Origin: Leptolinea sp964397625
Lineage (GTDB): Bacteria > Chloroflexota > Anaerolineae > Anaerolineales > Anaerolineaceae
Length of the DNA: 64,000 nt
Direction of reading: 5' to 3'
NCBI GenBank assembly: GCA_964397625.1
Contig: CAYNJT010000005.1
Span: forward strand, 1-64,000
Position 1 is the first letter of the stretch. Every line of letters begins with the position of its first letter. The notes beneath the pieces are model-generated. The model did no database searches, was not told where the DNA came from, and saw only the letters and a list, made by a program, of their open reading frames with translations. The position numbers and the translations under genes were made by a program. Of the stretch, positions 51,503 to 60,711 are shown piece by piece.

Positions 51503-52870
51503 ATGAACAAAAACCATACGCTCAACCGTCTTCTATATCTGTTGTGCTTCGTCATTCTTTTAGCGGCAGGATTGTATTTTTTTATCCCAAGGTTTTGGTT
51601 TCTCCCCAAACCACAGGTAGAGCCGAAATCAGGGGATATTATTAGCGTATTACAAACCATTGAAATCCGCTTTCCTCAGGAAATGGATAAGTTTTCTGTG
51701 GAATCAAGAGTTACGATCATTCCGGTTGTTGAGACCAGGAAGAGATGGAATGGGAATACCCTTGAAATACTACCGGTAACCAGTTTCCCCATGGAAACGG
51801 AGCTTTCCATCCTGTTGAGTGCAGGAGCAAAAAGCCTGGATGGAAAATCGTATGGTGGCGATCAGAAATGGACATTTACGACCCGGGCCGCGCAGATCGC
51901 TTATTTGGGAACCGCGACCACCTCGCCGGAGATCTGGCTGGTTGATGATGATGGGAATAATTCCCGTCAAATTACGCACACTGGCGGGAATGTGACCGGT
52001 TTTTCGCCGATCCCCGATGGATCAGGTTTTTTCTACAGTTCAAAGAACACTTTGGGCGGTTCGGATATCCATAGTATTGACAGAGATGGAAAACAGGATG
52101 CTATTACCCTGGAATGCGGAAAAGATACTTGTTTTGATCCAGTAGTGTCAAAGGATAGTCGTTTATTGGCTTTCTCGCGCACAGGAATGCCAGAGAATGG
52201 ATCAGGAAGTTCAAAACCTCAAATCTATACGGCAATCATCAAAGAAACTGAGTTGGAGCCAACCCCACTTATTGAAGAAAATTACTCTGGTGGGGTTCTA
52301 CCATCTTTCTCGCCGGACGGATTGAAGATCTCGTACTATGACGCTGACAGCAAAGGCCTGCGAGTGATTAACAAGGCCGGGGGGAATGATTTTCTTCTGG
52401 GCACAAACCAGCCGCAAACGGCAGCATGGTCTTCGGATGGATCTGAACTGGTGTTTATTGATGACGAATTGGGGGAAGATGCCACAATATCGAAGTTATA
52501 TTTGCTGGATCTGGTAAACAGTTCGATCAATGAACCTCTGAAAGAAATCCTCAAAAATGTTAACCTGGGTGAACCGGATTTGTCTCCGGATGGATTGCGA
52601 ATAGCCGTGGGTGTGAAAGCCATGAATGGACCTGACGCCCGGCAAATGTGGGTAATCAACCTGGCTGACGGGGATATCAAGAAGATTACGGATGATCTTA
52701 CCCTGATGAATGCGGCGCCAATCTGGCGGCCTGATGGAGGAGCGTTGGCTTTTCAACAGGCGCAGCTTGGGTCTTCGGGAGCGAAACCTGTTGTACTGGT
52801 GTGGGACGCGAAATCTGGAGAATTGGTACAGGCAGCCACCGACGCGGCCATGCCCGCGTGGCTGCCGTAA
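51503..52870 (+). CDS. Secreted/anchored Ig-like plus TolB-type beta-propeller protein
   Basis: A 455-aa protein. One N-terminal signal-anchor helix (LLYLLCFVILLAAGLYFFI) is followed by an SbsA/Big_5-like Ig domain (IEIRFPQEMDKFSVESRVTI...GNTLEILPVTSFPMETELSILLSAG...WTFTTRA). WD40-like TolB repeats come next, each with a D-G-x-F/L-x-Y/F-S pattern (IPDGSGFFYSS, SKDSRLLAFSR, SPDGLKISYYD, SSDGSELVFID, SPDGLRIAVGV, RPDGGALAFQQ), six blades visible. It probably acts outside the membrane in binding or signalling; no enzyme motif. Starts just after a hairpin. Confidence 0.85.
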   Translation: MNKNHTLNRLLYLLCFVILLAAGLYFFIPRFWFLPKPQVEPKSGDIISVLQTIEIRFPQEMDKFSVESRVTIIPVVETRKRWNGNTLEILPVTSFPMETELSILLSAGAKSLDGKSYGGDQKWTFTTRAAQIAYLGTATTSPEIWLVDDDGNNSRQITHTGGNVTGFSPIPDGSGFFYSSKNTLGGSDIHSIDRDGKQDAITLECGKDTCFDPVVSKDSRLLAFSRTGMPENGSGSSKPQIYTAIIKETELEPTPLIEENYSGGVLPSFSPDGLKISYYDADSKGLRVINKAGGNDFLLGTNQPQTAAWSSDGSELVFIDDELGEDATISKLYLLDLVNSSINEPLKEILKNVNLGEPDLSPDGLRIAVGVKAMNGPDARQMWVINLADGDIKKITDDLTLMNAAPIWRPDGGALAFQQAQLGSSGAKPVVLVWDAKSGELVQAATDAAMPAWLP

Positions 52871-52914
52871 AATACCTGAACACTTGATGATATGGGTGGT
52901 ACAAACGAAAGTAG

Positions 52915-52975
52915 GGTAGAAGCAACCGGTAAGAACAAGGCGGAACATTTGCCCAACCTTCCGGTTGCTTCTACC
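52915..52975. repeat. 15-bp perfect inverted repeat with 31-nt loop
   Basis: GGTAGAAGCAACCGG (52915-52929) and CCGGTTGCTTCTACC (52961-52975) pair perfectly; the loop contains a further small AAGG/CCTT pairing. It sits in the 324-bp gap 52871-53194 between convergent genes, where no coding or RNA gene is seen apart from this and the next repeat. Confidence 0.75.
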
Positions 52976-53055
52976 GGGAAAATAAAAACGGTCGAAGAGA
53001 TATTAATATTTTCATTTTATGTCTGCACACATCAAATTCGGGTAATCCCCCCAAC

Positions 53056-53091
53056 CCCCCTTCTGACCGGAAAGGCGCCGGTCAAAGGGGG
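53056..53091. repeat. REP-like imperfect palindrome
   Basis: CCCCC-TTC-TGACCGG pairs with CCGGTCA-AA-GGGGG across a seven-base loop (AAAGGCG). G-rich and C-rich ends with a short internal mismatch resemble repetitive extragenic palindromes. Only one copy is seen in this window. Confidence 0.55.
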
Positions 53092-53194
53092 ACAAATTAG
53101 ACAGGATTTAATGCAGATGATCTATTGATATGAATTACTCATGAATCTTACGCTTCAGTCAACAAGAAAAAAATTTTTACTAATTGGAATTTCC

Positions 53195-54337
53195 TCAAAT
53201 GTTTTCCAGCGCCAACCTAATTTCTTGGCGGACTGTTTCTTGCGGTTCCGATTTAGAGCACGCTGAGAGGATTTCACGCGCGCGTGGTGTTGGGATCTGA
53301 CCCAACCCCCAGGCGGCATGGGAGCGGATCATGGCATCGGGTTCCTGGCGTAAAAGTTGTTCCAACGGTTCCAAAGCATCCTCGCTGTGATAATTCCCCA
53401 GGGCTATGGCGGCGTTGCGCAGCAGTCCTCTGCGGCGGGCGCGCAGGAGCGGGGAGGCTCCGAAACGATTTTTAATTTCCACAGGAGAAAGGTGAACCAG
53501 TTGCCGTAAGTCAGGGTACGCGTCAATCAGATCACGTGGACGATACTCAGGCAGCACGTCGCTGTCATCCACCCGATGGTTCCAGGGACAGGCTGCCTGA
53601 CAGGTATCGCAGCCAAACAGCCGATGACCCAGCGCCGGCCGTAGTTCACGTGGAATGGCGCCCTTGTTCTCTATTGTGAGGAAGGACAGGCACCTGCGGG
53701 CGTCAATGGTGCGATCAGATCGAATACAACCGGTTGGGCAGGCATCCACGCATTTGCGGCAGGTACCGCAGCGTTCCGGCAATTCCGGGCTACCGGCATC
53801 GAATTCAAGTGTGGTGAAAATTTCTGCCAGGTTGAAGAACGAACCCTGGCGGGGATTGATCAACAGGGAATGCCGGCCCTGCCAACCCAGACCGGCGCGG
53901 TGCGCCAGCGGTTTTTCCAACAGCGGTTGAGAATCAACCGCTATACGCCCTTGGGAAGAATTATTGCTAGTCCGGTTAATCTCAGCAAGCATGCGCTCCG
54001 CGCGGCTCGTCAATATATGGTGATAATCCAATCCACGGGCGAACCCGGCGATTTCCCCAACAAGTCCGGAAGGACGCTTATCTGTATGTCCAGATGAATA
54101 GCGTGCTCCCACCACAATGATGCTCCGCGCTTCAGGCATGAATAATATTGGATTGGCGCGGGTTTGTACTGCCTGATCGTTTCGCAGGTATTCCATAGCG
54201 CCGTTCAATCCGGCATCCAGCCAACCCTGAAAGAAATTAAATTCCGCCAGAGGAGAAAGGTCTGTCACCCCGCAAAGTGAAAAACCGCTCTGTCGGCTGA
54301 TCTCATTCAGAGAATCCAATGCGAGTTTTGATGTCAT
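53195..54337 (-). CDS. queG: Epoxyqueuosine reductase
   Basis: A 380-aa cobalamin- and iron-sulfur-dependent enzyme reducing epoxyqueuosine to queuosine in tRNA. The N-terminal B12 domain holds the catalytic-acid region (PEARSIIVVGARYS, RIAVDSQPLLEK). Two [4Fe-4S] clusters are in CGTCRKCVDACPTGCI and FGCDTCQAACPWN. A C-terminal HEAT-like repeat region (RRRGLLRNAAIALGNYHSEDALEPLEQLL...SHAAWGLGQI) is typical of QueG. Length is normal. Confidence 0.95.
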   Translation of the reverse strand: MTSKLALDSLNEISRQSGFSLCGVTDLSPLAEFNFFQGWLDAGLNGAMEYLRNDQAVQTRANPILFMPEARSIIVVGARYSSGHTDKRPSGLVGEIAGFARGLDYHHILTSRAERMLAEINRTSNNSSQGRIAVDSQPLLEKPLAHRAGLGWQGRHSLLINPRQGSFFNLAEIFTTLEFDAGSPELPERCGTCRKCVDACPTGCIRSDRTIDARRCLSFLTIENKGAIPRELRPALGHRLFGCDTCQAACPWNHRVDDSDVLPEYRPRDLIDAYPDLRQLVHLSPVEIKNRFGASPLLRARRRGLLRNAAIALGNYHSEDALEPLEQLLRQEPDAMIRSHAAWGLGQIPTPRAREILSACSKSEPQETVRQEIRLALENI

Positions 54338-54365
54338 GGGTTGATTATACGAGTGTTATGGGTGA

Positions 54366-54404
54366 AAAGAAAAGGAGACGGCGCGGCTTCCGCCAACCGT
54401 CTCC
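54366..54404 (-). terminator. Terminator of the lipoprotein array
   Basis: GGAGACGG pairs with CCGTCTCC, with an inner GCGG/CCGC stem. On the minus strand a T-rich tract (TTTTCTTT) follows, ending the transcript of the three lipoprotein genes. Confidence 0.8.
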
Positions 54405-54433
54405 CATCGTTGTTTCACTTTGGTATGTGGCAG

Positions 54434-55102
54434 CTATTTCACGTAAAACACGAAATTGGGTCTAAAGATGACGATCTTGTCGTCATTGTAGATGCGCCAT
54501 TGGCTTATATACATTCCAGGCGCCGTAGGCGCGGTCATATCTGCCACAACGGTGGTTTCCTCACCCACGCTGAGAGGGGGCAGCATTAAGGTTTCAAACG
54601 TGCGGCTTTTGATCCCACTGTAGTGGGTAATATAGAATTCGCCTGTCCATTTGCGGAAACCTGAATTGCGGAATACCCACTTAATATCGAAATCCTGTCC
54701 AGGGGCCATCACTGTACCATCCGCCGGACTCTGCATTGACAGGGTAACCCGGTCGGTATATGGCGTTTTGGTCCAGGTGGGGTAGGTAGATCCCGTTCCA
54801 CCACTGGGTTTCGCCGTGAAGGTTGACAGCGGCGTCATTGTTGGGAGACTGGGAAGGGTTGCCGTTGGTACTGTTGGAATCGCGGTGGCGGTATTCGCGG
54901 CGGTGGCTGTGGGGGCGGAGGTAGGGGTGGCTTTCGGTGCGTCTGCTGTGAGCTGCGCCACCAGCGTAGTGTATATCTCCTGCTTAATGGCGGCCACATC
55001 CACTGTGGGGGCGGGTTGAGGGGTGACCGGCGCGTTACAGCCTGTAACAACAAACAGGCTGACAGCGATCATTATTAACAGAATACTTCTGTGTTGTCTC
55101 AT
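54434..55102 (-). CDS. NBR1-Ig-domain lipoprotein 3
   Basis: A 222-aa lipoprotein. The signal peptide ends in a lipobox (VVTGC, about residue 22). A Pro/Thr/Ala-rich linker of about 80 residues is followed by one NBR1-type (four-tryptophan, FW) Ig domain: MAPGQDFDIKWVFRNSGFRKWTGEFY...PPLSVGEETTVVADMTAPTAPGMYISQWRIYND. This domain occurs in autophagy receptors and in many Chloroflexota surface proteins, where its ligand is unknown. It closes an array of three paralogous lipoprotein genes and ends before a terminator. Confidence 0.85.
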   Translation of the reverse strand: MRQHRSILLIMIAVSLFVVTGCNAPVTPQPAPTVDVAAIKQEIYTTLVAQLTADAPKATPTSAPTATAANTATAIPTVPTATLPSLPTMTPLSTFTAKPSGGTGSTYPTWTKTPYTDRVTLSMQSPADGTVMAPGQDFDIKWVFRNSGFRKWTGEFYITHYSGIKSRTFETLMLPPLSVGEETTVVADMTAPTAPGMYISQWRIYNDDKIVIFRPNFVFYVK

Positions 55103-55120
55103 GATCTGATCCTTTTCGGG

Positions 55121-55882
55121 CTACTGGATGGTCAGGGTGATGTCAAACTTGCCAACATTCACCCCGTCCTTCCGTTGTAGTACCCAGAGGGAATAGACAT
55201 CACCGGGGGTTGTGGGGGCAACACAATCCACTGTAAAGTCAATGGATTTATTGGGCGCGATGTCTTTGGATACCGGATAGGAACTTTGAGTGGCCAATTG
55301 GACGCCGGCATAGTGTTTGAAGGAGTAGGTATTATCCCAGGTGGTTGTGCCGATGTTGGACAGCTTCCAGGTGATTTTGAATTTGCTGCCTGCTTTGATG
55401 GTACTTTTATCGGGCGGTGTGTTGCTGACCCACTGCAATCTATCCGGCACCGGGGCGATGTAGGTGGCCGCGGGAGCGGCAGGCGCGGCAGGAGCCAGGG
55501 TGTTAACCGTGCCCAGAGTGGGAACGGCGCCAACCGCGGGCTGGGTGACCACCGCGCCGGCTGGAGCGCCGGGTGTGGCGGCGCCAGGCAAGGCGGGCAG
55601 AGCGGGCAATGAACCATCGGTGGAGACAGCCGGATCCACGGTGGGCATGAGATTGGGATCCATAGTCTGGGTGGGGGGTATGGCGATGGTGGGAACCGGG
55701 CGGTTGGCGGCATCCAGGGTTATCTGGGCGACAACCGTTTGCGCGCCGGAGGTGAACACCAGGTTGGGGTCCACTGTGGGGCCCTGGTCAACCGGAGCGG
55801 GCGCGGCAGGGGAACCGCCGCAAGCGGTCAGGATGAAGGAGGTGATGGTAAAAAGTGAGATAAGGAGGAAGGTTCTTTTCAT
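55121..55882 (-). CDS. NBR1-Ig-domain lipoprotein 2
   Basis: About 253 aa. The signal peptide has a lipobox (LTACGG, about residue 20). A long linker rich in Ala, Pro, Val and Thr separates it from one NBR1-type Ig domain (IKAGSKFKITWKLSNIGTTTWDNTYSF...IAPNKSIDFTVDCVAPTTPGDVYSLWVLQ). The start ATG 55882 follows GGAGGAAGG. It lies 18 bases before the third lipoprotein gene. The extreme GC of the linker produces several long shadow frames on both strands. Confidence 0.85.
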   Translation of the reverse strand: MKRTFLLISLFTITSFILTACGGSPAAPAPVDQGPTVDPNLVFTSGAQTVVAQITLDAANRPVPTIAIPPTQTMDPNLMPTVDPAVSTDGSLPALPALPGAATPGAPAGAVVTQPAVGAVPTLGTVNTLAPAAPAAPAATYIAPVPDRLQWVSNTPPDKSTIKAGSKFKITWKLSNIGTTTWDNTYSFKHYAGVQLATQSSYPVSKDIAPNKSIDFTVDCVAPTTPGDVYSLWVLQRKDGVNVGKFDITLTIQ

Positions 55883-55896
55883 CGTCTTATCCGATA

Positions 55897-56889
55897 TTAA
55901 TAGCATTTGGAATTTCCATTTATTGAGAACATCGTTACCGTGATTTTGCCAGTTCCAGTAACTGTTATGACTACATCATGGGAATTTTGATCCGGCGAAC
56001 CGAACCAACGTGAACCGCTGGTTGTTACCGAGATATTGTCCATGTTGTCAACACCTACAGTATCATACGTGACACCAAAGGTTCCATTGACGCCGGCGGT
56101 GGTATCAGCCGTCCAGGTCATGTACACCTGACCACCCTGGACNNNNNNNNNNNNNNNNNNNNNNNNNNNNNNNNNNNNNNNNNNNNNNNNNNNNNNNNNN
56201 NNNNNNNNNNNNNNNNNNNNNNNNNNNNNNNNNNNNNNNNNNCCGCTTGACCCCTGCACAACATTGACCGTCAGGTCAAACGCGCGGAAATTTTCACCGT
56301 TCGCGTTGGTGATTACCCAGCGGGTGTCATAGGTTCCGGGGGTGGTAGGGGCTACCGCCACAACCGTCAAATCAACAAATCCATTCGGGGGTACCGTGGT
56401 GGTCAGGTTATATCCATTCGCGTTGGTGGGAAGTTTATTTGACGCGGAATAGAAGCGGTACACATAATTTTGGTTCCAGGTGGTGGTGCCCACATTCTGA
56501 AGACGCCAGGTGACATTAAAGGTTTGCCCGGTTTTGACCGTGGCGTAATCCGCCGGAGACTGGGTAACGTAGGCAGCCTTGTCCGCGCCGGTATAACCCT
56601 GCATGGTCGCGGTGGCTAGCGGCGGCAGGGTGGCCAGAGGGGGCAAGGTGGGTAGCATGCCGCCCAGGGGGGTAAGGGAGGGCAGCGGTGTGTTGGTAGC
56701 CGCCTGAGTGGGAGTCAAAGTGGGGGCGTTCTTCGTCAGGTCGGCCACAACGGTCATGGCGGCCTGGGTGAAGAGCAGGTTGGTGTCGATGGTCGGCACG
56801 GCCGGAGTGGGCTGCGCTCCACAGGCTGAAAGAATCAAAGATAAAAGAAGCAGGGTATTCAGCCCTAAAATTCTCATTTTCAAATTCAT
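55897..56889 (-). CDS. NBR1-Ig-domain lipoprotein 1, interrupted by scaffold gap
   Basis: The N-terminal ~215 residues (56889 to 56243) hold a lipoprotein signal (ILSACG), a Thr/Pro/Leu linker and one complete NBR1-type Ig domain (VKTGQTFNVTWRLQNVGTTTWNQNYVY...VPPNGFVDLTVVAVAPTTPGTYDTRWVITN). After the gap come about 80 residues of another beta-rich domain (YMTWTADTTAGVNGTFGVTY...DVVITVTGTGKITVTMFSING). Whether both parts belong to one protein is unknown, because the gap length is a placeholder; one or two genes are possible. GGAGG lies before ATG 56889. Confidence 0.65.
   Translation of the reverse strand: MNLKMRILGLNTLLLLSLILSACGAQPTPAVPTIDTNLLFTQAAMTVVADLTKNAPTLTPTQAATNTPLPSLTPLGGMLPTLPPLATLPPLATATMQGYTGADKAAYVTQSPADYATVKTGQTFNVTWRLQNVGTTTWNQNYVYRFYSASNKLPTNANGYNLTTTVPPNGFVDLTVVAVAPTTPGTYDTRWVITNANGENFRAFDLTVNVVQGSSXXXXXXXXXXXXXXXXXXXXXXXXXXXXXXXXXXVQGGQVYMTWTADTTAGVNGTFGVTYDTVGVDNMDNISVTTSGSRWFGSPDQNSHDVVITVTGTGKITVTMFSINGNSKCY
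56143..56242. other. Assembly gap (100 N)
   Basis: Exactly 100 undetermined bases, the usual scaffolding placeholder of unknown true length. It falls inside a repetitive family of NBR1-Ig genes, which probably broke the assembly. Confidence 0.98.
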
Positions 56890-56952
56890 TGTATTTCCTC
56901 CGAATTTAAATTCAGTTCCATTATAACGCCAAATTAAACCATGCCGAAAACG

Positions 56953-57801
56953 TCAAACGTTATCCTTCTTAAGTACATAGTGAATACTGATGGCCCGCTT
57001 GCCGCAATGCGATGAAATGACAGTCCCGTTGGTGGCGGAGAAAAATTCACGTACCGGCAAAAATTTCCGCATTTCATCAGCGAGATACACATAATCTTCG
57101 TCACAGTAATTCCCTGACATAAAGACGCGGCGGGTGTCAATCCTGTCAGCGTCCGCGCGGACCTCGTCCAGAAGGGCCTGCAATCCTTTTTCACGGTTAC
57201 CGCGAATTTTCTTTTTAACACCCAGCGCGCCGTCAGGCTGCATGTAGATCATCGGCTTGATCTGCAGAAGGCTGCCCATAATATTTTGAAGCGCCGAACA
57301 GCGGCCGCCCATGTAAAGATATTCCAGCGTGTCCACAATAAAGACAGTGCGCACGCGGGTGCGGAATTCCTCGATGTTTTCGGCAATTTCTCCCGCTGTT
57401 AATCCCAGGCGAGATAACAAGGCGGCTTCGATGACCTGCAGCGCCAACCCTGAGGAAAGGCTGAGCGAATCGACCACTTTGATTGTTCTTCCGGTCAGAT
57501 CAGCGGCAGCCAGGCGGGCGTTCTGCACCGTGGCAGAAGATTTGGATGAAATTCCAATAAAAACGATATCGTCGCTAAATTGCCTGAAAAATTCGATAAA
57601 TTCACCCGGGGTTGGCGCGGCTGTCTTGGGAAGCGTGCCGGTTTTTTCGATCAACCGGTACATCTCTTCCAGATTCAGGTCCAGGCCGTCGCGAAATATC
57701 CGGTTATCGAGATGCACGGTGAGCGGAATTACGGAGATATTAAATTCCTCCAATAACGCTTTATCCATATCACAGGTGCTGTCTGTAATTATTTTGACCA
57801 T
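56953..57801 (-). CDS. DegV-family fatty-acid-binding protein
   Basis: A 282-aa DegV protein. The opener VKIITDSTCDMDKALLEEFNISVIPLTVHLDNRIFRDG, then GISSKSSATVQNARLA, VDSLSLSSGLALQVIEA and EYLYMGGRCSALQNIMGSLLQIKPMI match the family, which binds a single fatty acid between two domains; some members present it to fatty-acid kinase (FakB). The final SATNGTVISSHCGKRAISIHYV block is the conserved end. No kinase gene is adjacent. Confidence 0.93.
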   Translation of the reverse strand: MVKIITDSTCDMDKALLEEFNISVIPLTVHLDNRIFRDGLDLNLEEMYRLIEKTGTLPKTAAPTPGEFIEFFRQFSDDIVFIGISSKSSATVQNARLAAADLTGRTIKVVDSLSLSSGLALQVIEAALLSRLGLTAGEIAENIEEFRTRVRTVFIVDTLEYLYMGGRCSALQNIMGSLLQIKPMIYMQPDGALGVKKKIRGNREKGLQALLDEVRADADRIDTRRVFMSGNYCDEDYVYLADEMRKFLPVREFFSATNGTVISSHCGKRAISIHYVLKKDNV

Positions 57802-57870
57802 AACGTGTTTCCTGTTTGACGCAATCCGATGAATTGTTGTTCCAGGCAGGAGATTGGATATGATTTTAAA

Positions 57871-58845
57871 TTAGAACCAGCCGCGTTTCTTGAAGAAGAA
57901 CAGCATGCCGGCCACAATAATCGCGAAAACCAGCCAGAGTAATGGGTATCCAAACGGCCAGTTCAATTCAGGAAAATACTTGAAATTCATGCCGTACACA
58001 CCGGCCAGAAATGTCAACGGCAGGAAGATGGTTGAGACAACAGTCAGGGCTTTCATGACCGTGTTCAACCGCAATGAAGTGGAGTTGAGGTAAATATCCA
58101 CCGCGCCTGAGACAATATCGCGAATGGATTCACTCAAGTCTTGAATGCGCACCAGATGGTCATAAATGTCGCGGAAATAGATGCGGCAAATTTTGTCGAT
58201 CTGTGGAAATTCGTCGCGGCTCAAACGATTGACCAGTTCACGCAGCGGGCTGATCACCCGGCGTAGTGACATGACCGAATGTTTCATGGTGAGCAGGCGT
58301 TCCAGGGTGGATGTTTCCGGGTTGGCCAGAACTACATCTTCCAGCCATTCAACAGCTTCGTCCATCTGGTCGAGGAGGGGCATATATTCGTCCACCAGGG
58401 TATCCAGAACGGCATGGCAGAGGAAATCAGCCCCGCGGTTGGCCATGCGGTCATCTTTAACCAATCGCTGCCAGACGGATTGGATGCAAGGCATGGAATC
58501 ATCCGTGTAGCAGGTCACCAGATAATTATCGCCGAGGTACAGGTTCAATTCGCTGGTTTGAATATCCTCAAATTCCACCGAGGGTTTGATGGCGTTGGCA
58601 ATGATAAAAATGTAGCTGTCAAAATCATCCACTTTAGGGGTCTGGTAGCCGATGCTGAGGCAGTCTTCAATGGTGAGCGGATGGAATTGGAAAATACCGG
58701 CAAGCACCTCTTGGATTTCTTCGCTAGAAGCGTTTTCCAGGCTAACCCACAGAAATCCGCGCGGTTTTTTCAAAAACTGAGGGATATCGGTCTGTGAGAT
58801 CGATTCGGGTGGTAGTCCGGGTTCAAGTCTGACAGCATTTATCAT
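57871..58845 (-). CDS. corA: CorA-type magnesium/cobalt transporter
   Basis: A 324-aa CorA channel subunit. A cytoplasmic alpha/beta domain of about 250 residues precedes two C-terminal membrane helices; the universal GMN selectivity motif is in AGVYGMNFKYFPEL (about residue 284). LRRVISPLRELVNRL and the stalk-helix pattern are typical. The C-terminus is basic (KKRGWF). It works as a pentamer in the inner membrane, importing Mg2+ or Co2+. Confidence 0.95.
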   Translation of the reverse strand: MINAVRLEPGLPPESISQTDIPQFLKKPRGFLWVSLENASSEEIQEVLAGIFQFHPLTIEDCLSIGYQTPKVDDFDSYIFIIANAIKPSVEFEDIQTSELNLYLGDNYLVTCYTDDSMPCIQSVWQRLVKDDRMANRGADFLCHAVLDTLVDEYMPLLDQMDEAVEWLEDVVLANPETSTLERLLTMKHSVMSLRRVISPLRELVNRLSRDEFPQIDKICRIYFRDIYDHLVRIQDLSESIRDIVSGAVDIYLNSTSLRLNTVMKALTVVSTIFLPLTFLAGVYGMNFKYFPELNWPFGYPLLWLVFAIIVAGMLFFFKKRGWF

Positions 58846-58897
58846 AACGGCAAGTATAGCAAAAATAGTTCAAATTTTAGGAGAAAGAAGCCAACGC

Positions 58898-60580
58898 CTA
58901 TTTCATATTCTTGTTAACAGTGACATGAATGCCATAATACCCATCCACAGCCTGATCGAGCCAGTAGGTTGTACCGGCGCCATAATCGCTCAATCCAAAA
59001 TGGTTATGGACTTCAGGCACCTGAACGCTTGTCTTACCGGAAGCCTTCGCTTCGCGAATCAAACGGTCAGCCCGGTCAAATACCGCAGCGAATCGCTGAT
59101 AATCATTGCTAACGGCGAGCACACGCGTGGTGACTTGAAAAGTGAAGGCGGCATAAAGAAAGAGAAGAACCCAGAGGATTGACTGAACAAAGGGCGCAGG
59201 TAATTTGTCCCAGAAACGGTACGATAAAAGTTCGTTGCCCACGAGAAAACCCGCGATGGAGACATACACGCAGAGGATGATTGTGGGCAGTATCACCGTG
59301 CGGTCAGGCGGAGGAGAGGACATGCCGTAGGCTGCCGGGACAAAGCTGGCATACAGCAGCAGGGAGAAGATCAGGGAAAAGGATAATAAGGAGCGGGAAA
59401 AGGTGGTGAAAAAGGGGTGATTGCCGGAACCATCTGATTGATTATTGAAAAAACCATGATTTGCGCATAGCCACCCACAGGCGATGGAGGATAAAAATAA
59501 AACGAGAAGGGAAAGAACCAGATCGGCGGAGATGATGACGCGCTGAAGAAAAAGGCCAGTCGAATTTGCCGCGATTTGAGCAAGGCTTAAAATACCGGGG
59601 GAAGGCGGAAAATACGATTGGCGAATATTATTCCCAGGGGCGGCCACCGTCACTGCCATGGCTGCCAGAGAAAACACCAGTCCAATCACTGGCGCTAAGA
59701 GGCTTTTCCACTGTGGAGAAGAAGGTTTTTCAAACCAGATGACCAGGATGAAAAGTAGAAGGATGGTGGTTTGAAGCGCGACGTAGGTTTCGCCAAAGCC
59801 GCCGGCCAGGAAACTGAGCAACGCTATAACCGACAACCAACCGGCTAAATTATGCGCGTTTGAATGGTCGCGTAAGCGAACGAGAATGGATGCGAGAAAA
59901 GCTGCCGGAACAAGTGGGAATATCAAAGAACGCATACCCTGTCCCCAGTACAACGACTGCGGCAGGTCAGGGGTGATACGAAACGCGGCGACTAAAATGG
60001 AGGCAGGTAGGAAGATAGAAGCTCCCAGGCGAAAAGGGATCGGGCGAACACGCAGCAACTGCCAGGTCAGAATGGAAGAACCGACAAGCAGTAACACGAG
60101 AGTTCCGCCGGTTTCCCAACGCAGGCTGGAAGGTCCCAGGTAGCCGAAAAGACTGTCAAAAAAGCTGGCTGTGAAACGGCCTGACCAGTTGACATACCAG
60201 TCCCAGGTGGCGCCCAGCAGGCCTTTATTGACGGCCAGGGTGGCAGAGCTGAAATCATCAGCCACAAAGCGGCTGAACCAGCCGATGTACGCATGAGCAG
60301 ATAGGGTAATGACAGGAAGACCAAAGAAAGCCAGATAACCATGTGCGTGCAACCATGCCAACGGTTTGCGCGCTGCCAGAAGTAGAATGAGAGCCAGGAT
60401 TAAGGTTATTAAACTGGTAAAACCAACTTGCACGAGCGGACGGCGCACTGACAGTGGATACCCTGTAAGCTGGTTTACCAGTGGTTCTCTTATGAACCAG
60501 GCAATGACCAGGCTGATAATCAAGGCCGTTAAGATGCTGTTAATGGATGGCAGAAGCGGAAATTTGCGTTTTTCGGGCAT
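58898..60580 (-). CDS. Large multi-spanning membrane protein, DUF6056-like
   Basis: A 560-aa protein with about 11-12 hydrophobic segments and a small C-terminal extracytoplasmic domain. The FVADDFSSATLAVNKGLLGATWDWYVNWSGRF block has an Asp-Asp pair after an early helix, then a W-S-G-R-F motif. This is the pattern of GT-C-like proteins of the DUF6056 type found with surface-glycan genes. Assignment to that family is from memory of its motifs and is moderate. No other glycan gene is adjacent. Confidence 0.65.
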   Translation of the reverse strand: MPEKRKFPLLPSINSILTALIISLVIAWFIREPLVNQLTGYPLSVRRPLVQVGFTSLITLILALILLLAARKPLAWLHAHGYLAFFGLPVITLSAHAYIGWFSRFVADDFSSATLAVNKGLLGATWDWYVNWSGRFTASFFDSLFGYLGPSSLRWETGGTLVLLLVGSSILTWQLLRVRPIPFRLGASIFLPASILVAAFRITPDLPQSLYWGQGMRSLIFPLVPAAFLASILVRLRDHSNAHNLAGWLSVIALLSFLAGGFGETYVALQTTILLLFILVIWFEKPSSPQWKSLLAPVIGLVFSLAAMAVTVAAPGNNIRQSYFPPSPGILSLAQIAANSTGLFLQRVIISADLVLSLLVLFLSSIACGWLCANHGFFNNQSDGSGNHPFFTTFSRSLLSFSLIFSLLLYASFVPAAYGMSSPPPDRTVILPTIILCVYVSIAGFLVGNELLSYRFWDKLPAPFVQSILWVLLFLYAAFTFQVTTRVLAVSNDYQRFAAVFDRADRLIREAKASGKTSVQVPEVHNHFGLSDYGAGTTYWLDQAVDGYYGIHVTVNKNMK

Positions 60581-60711
60581 GAAAGATTTTCATTGAAGGG
60601 AAAAATTTCAGAAATAATACCCGATTTTGTGAGAAAACGTGTCAAATAAACGATGCTTTAGCGCCAGCATCGGAGATGAGACAACTTTGATTAGTTATTT
60701 ATAAAACTGGC

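Noticed and set aside
54816..55943. Long plus-strand frames opposite the lipoprotein genes (up to 159 aa)
   Set aside because: They arise from GC-rich Pro/Thr/Ala linkers on the minus strand; no start context and no domain.
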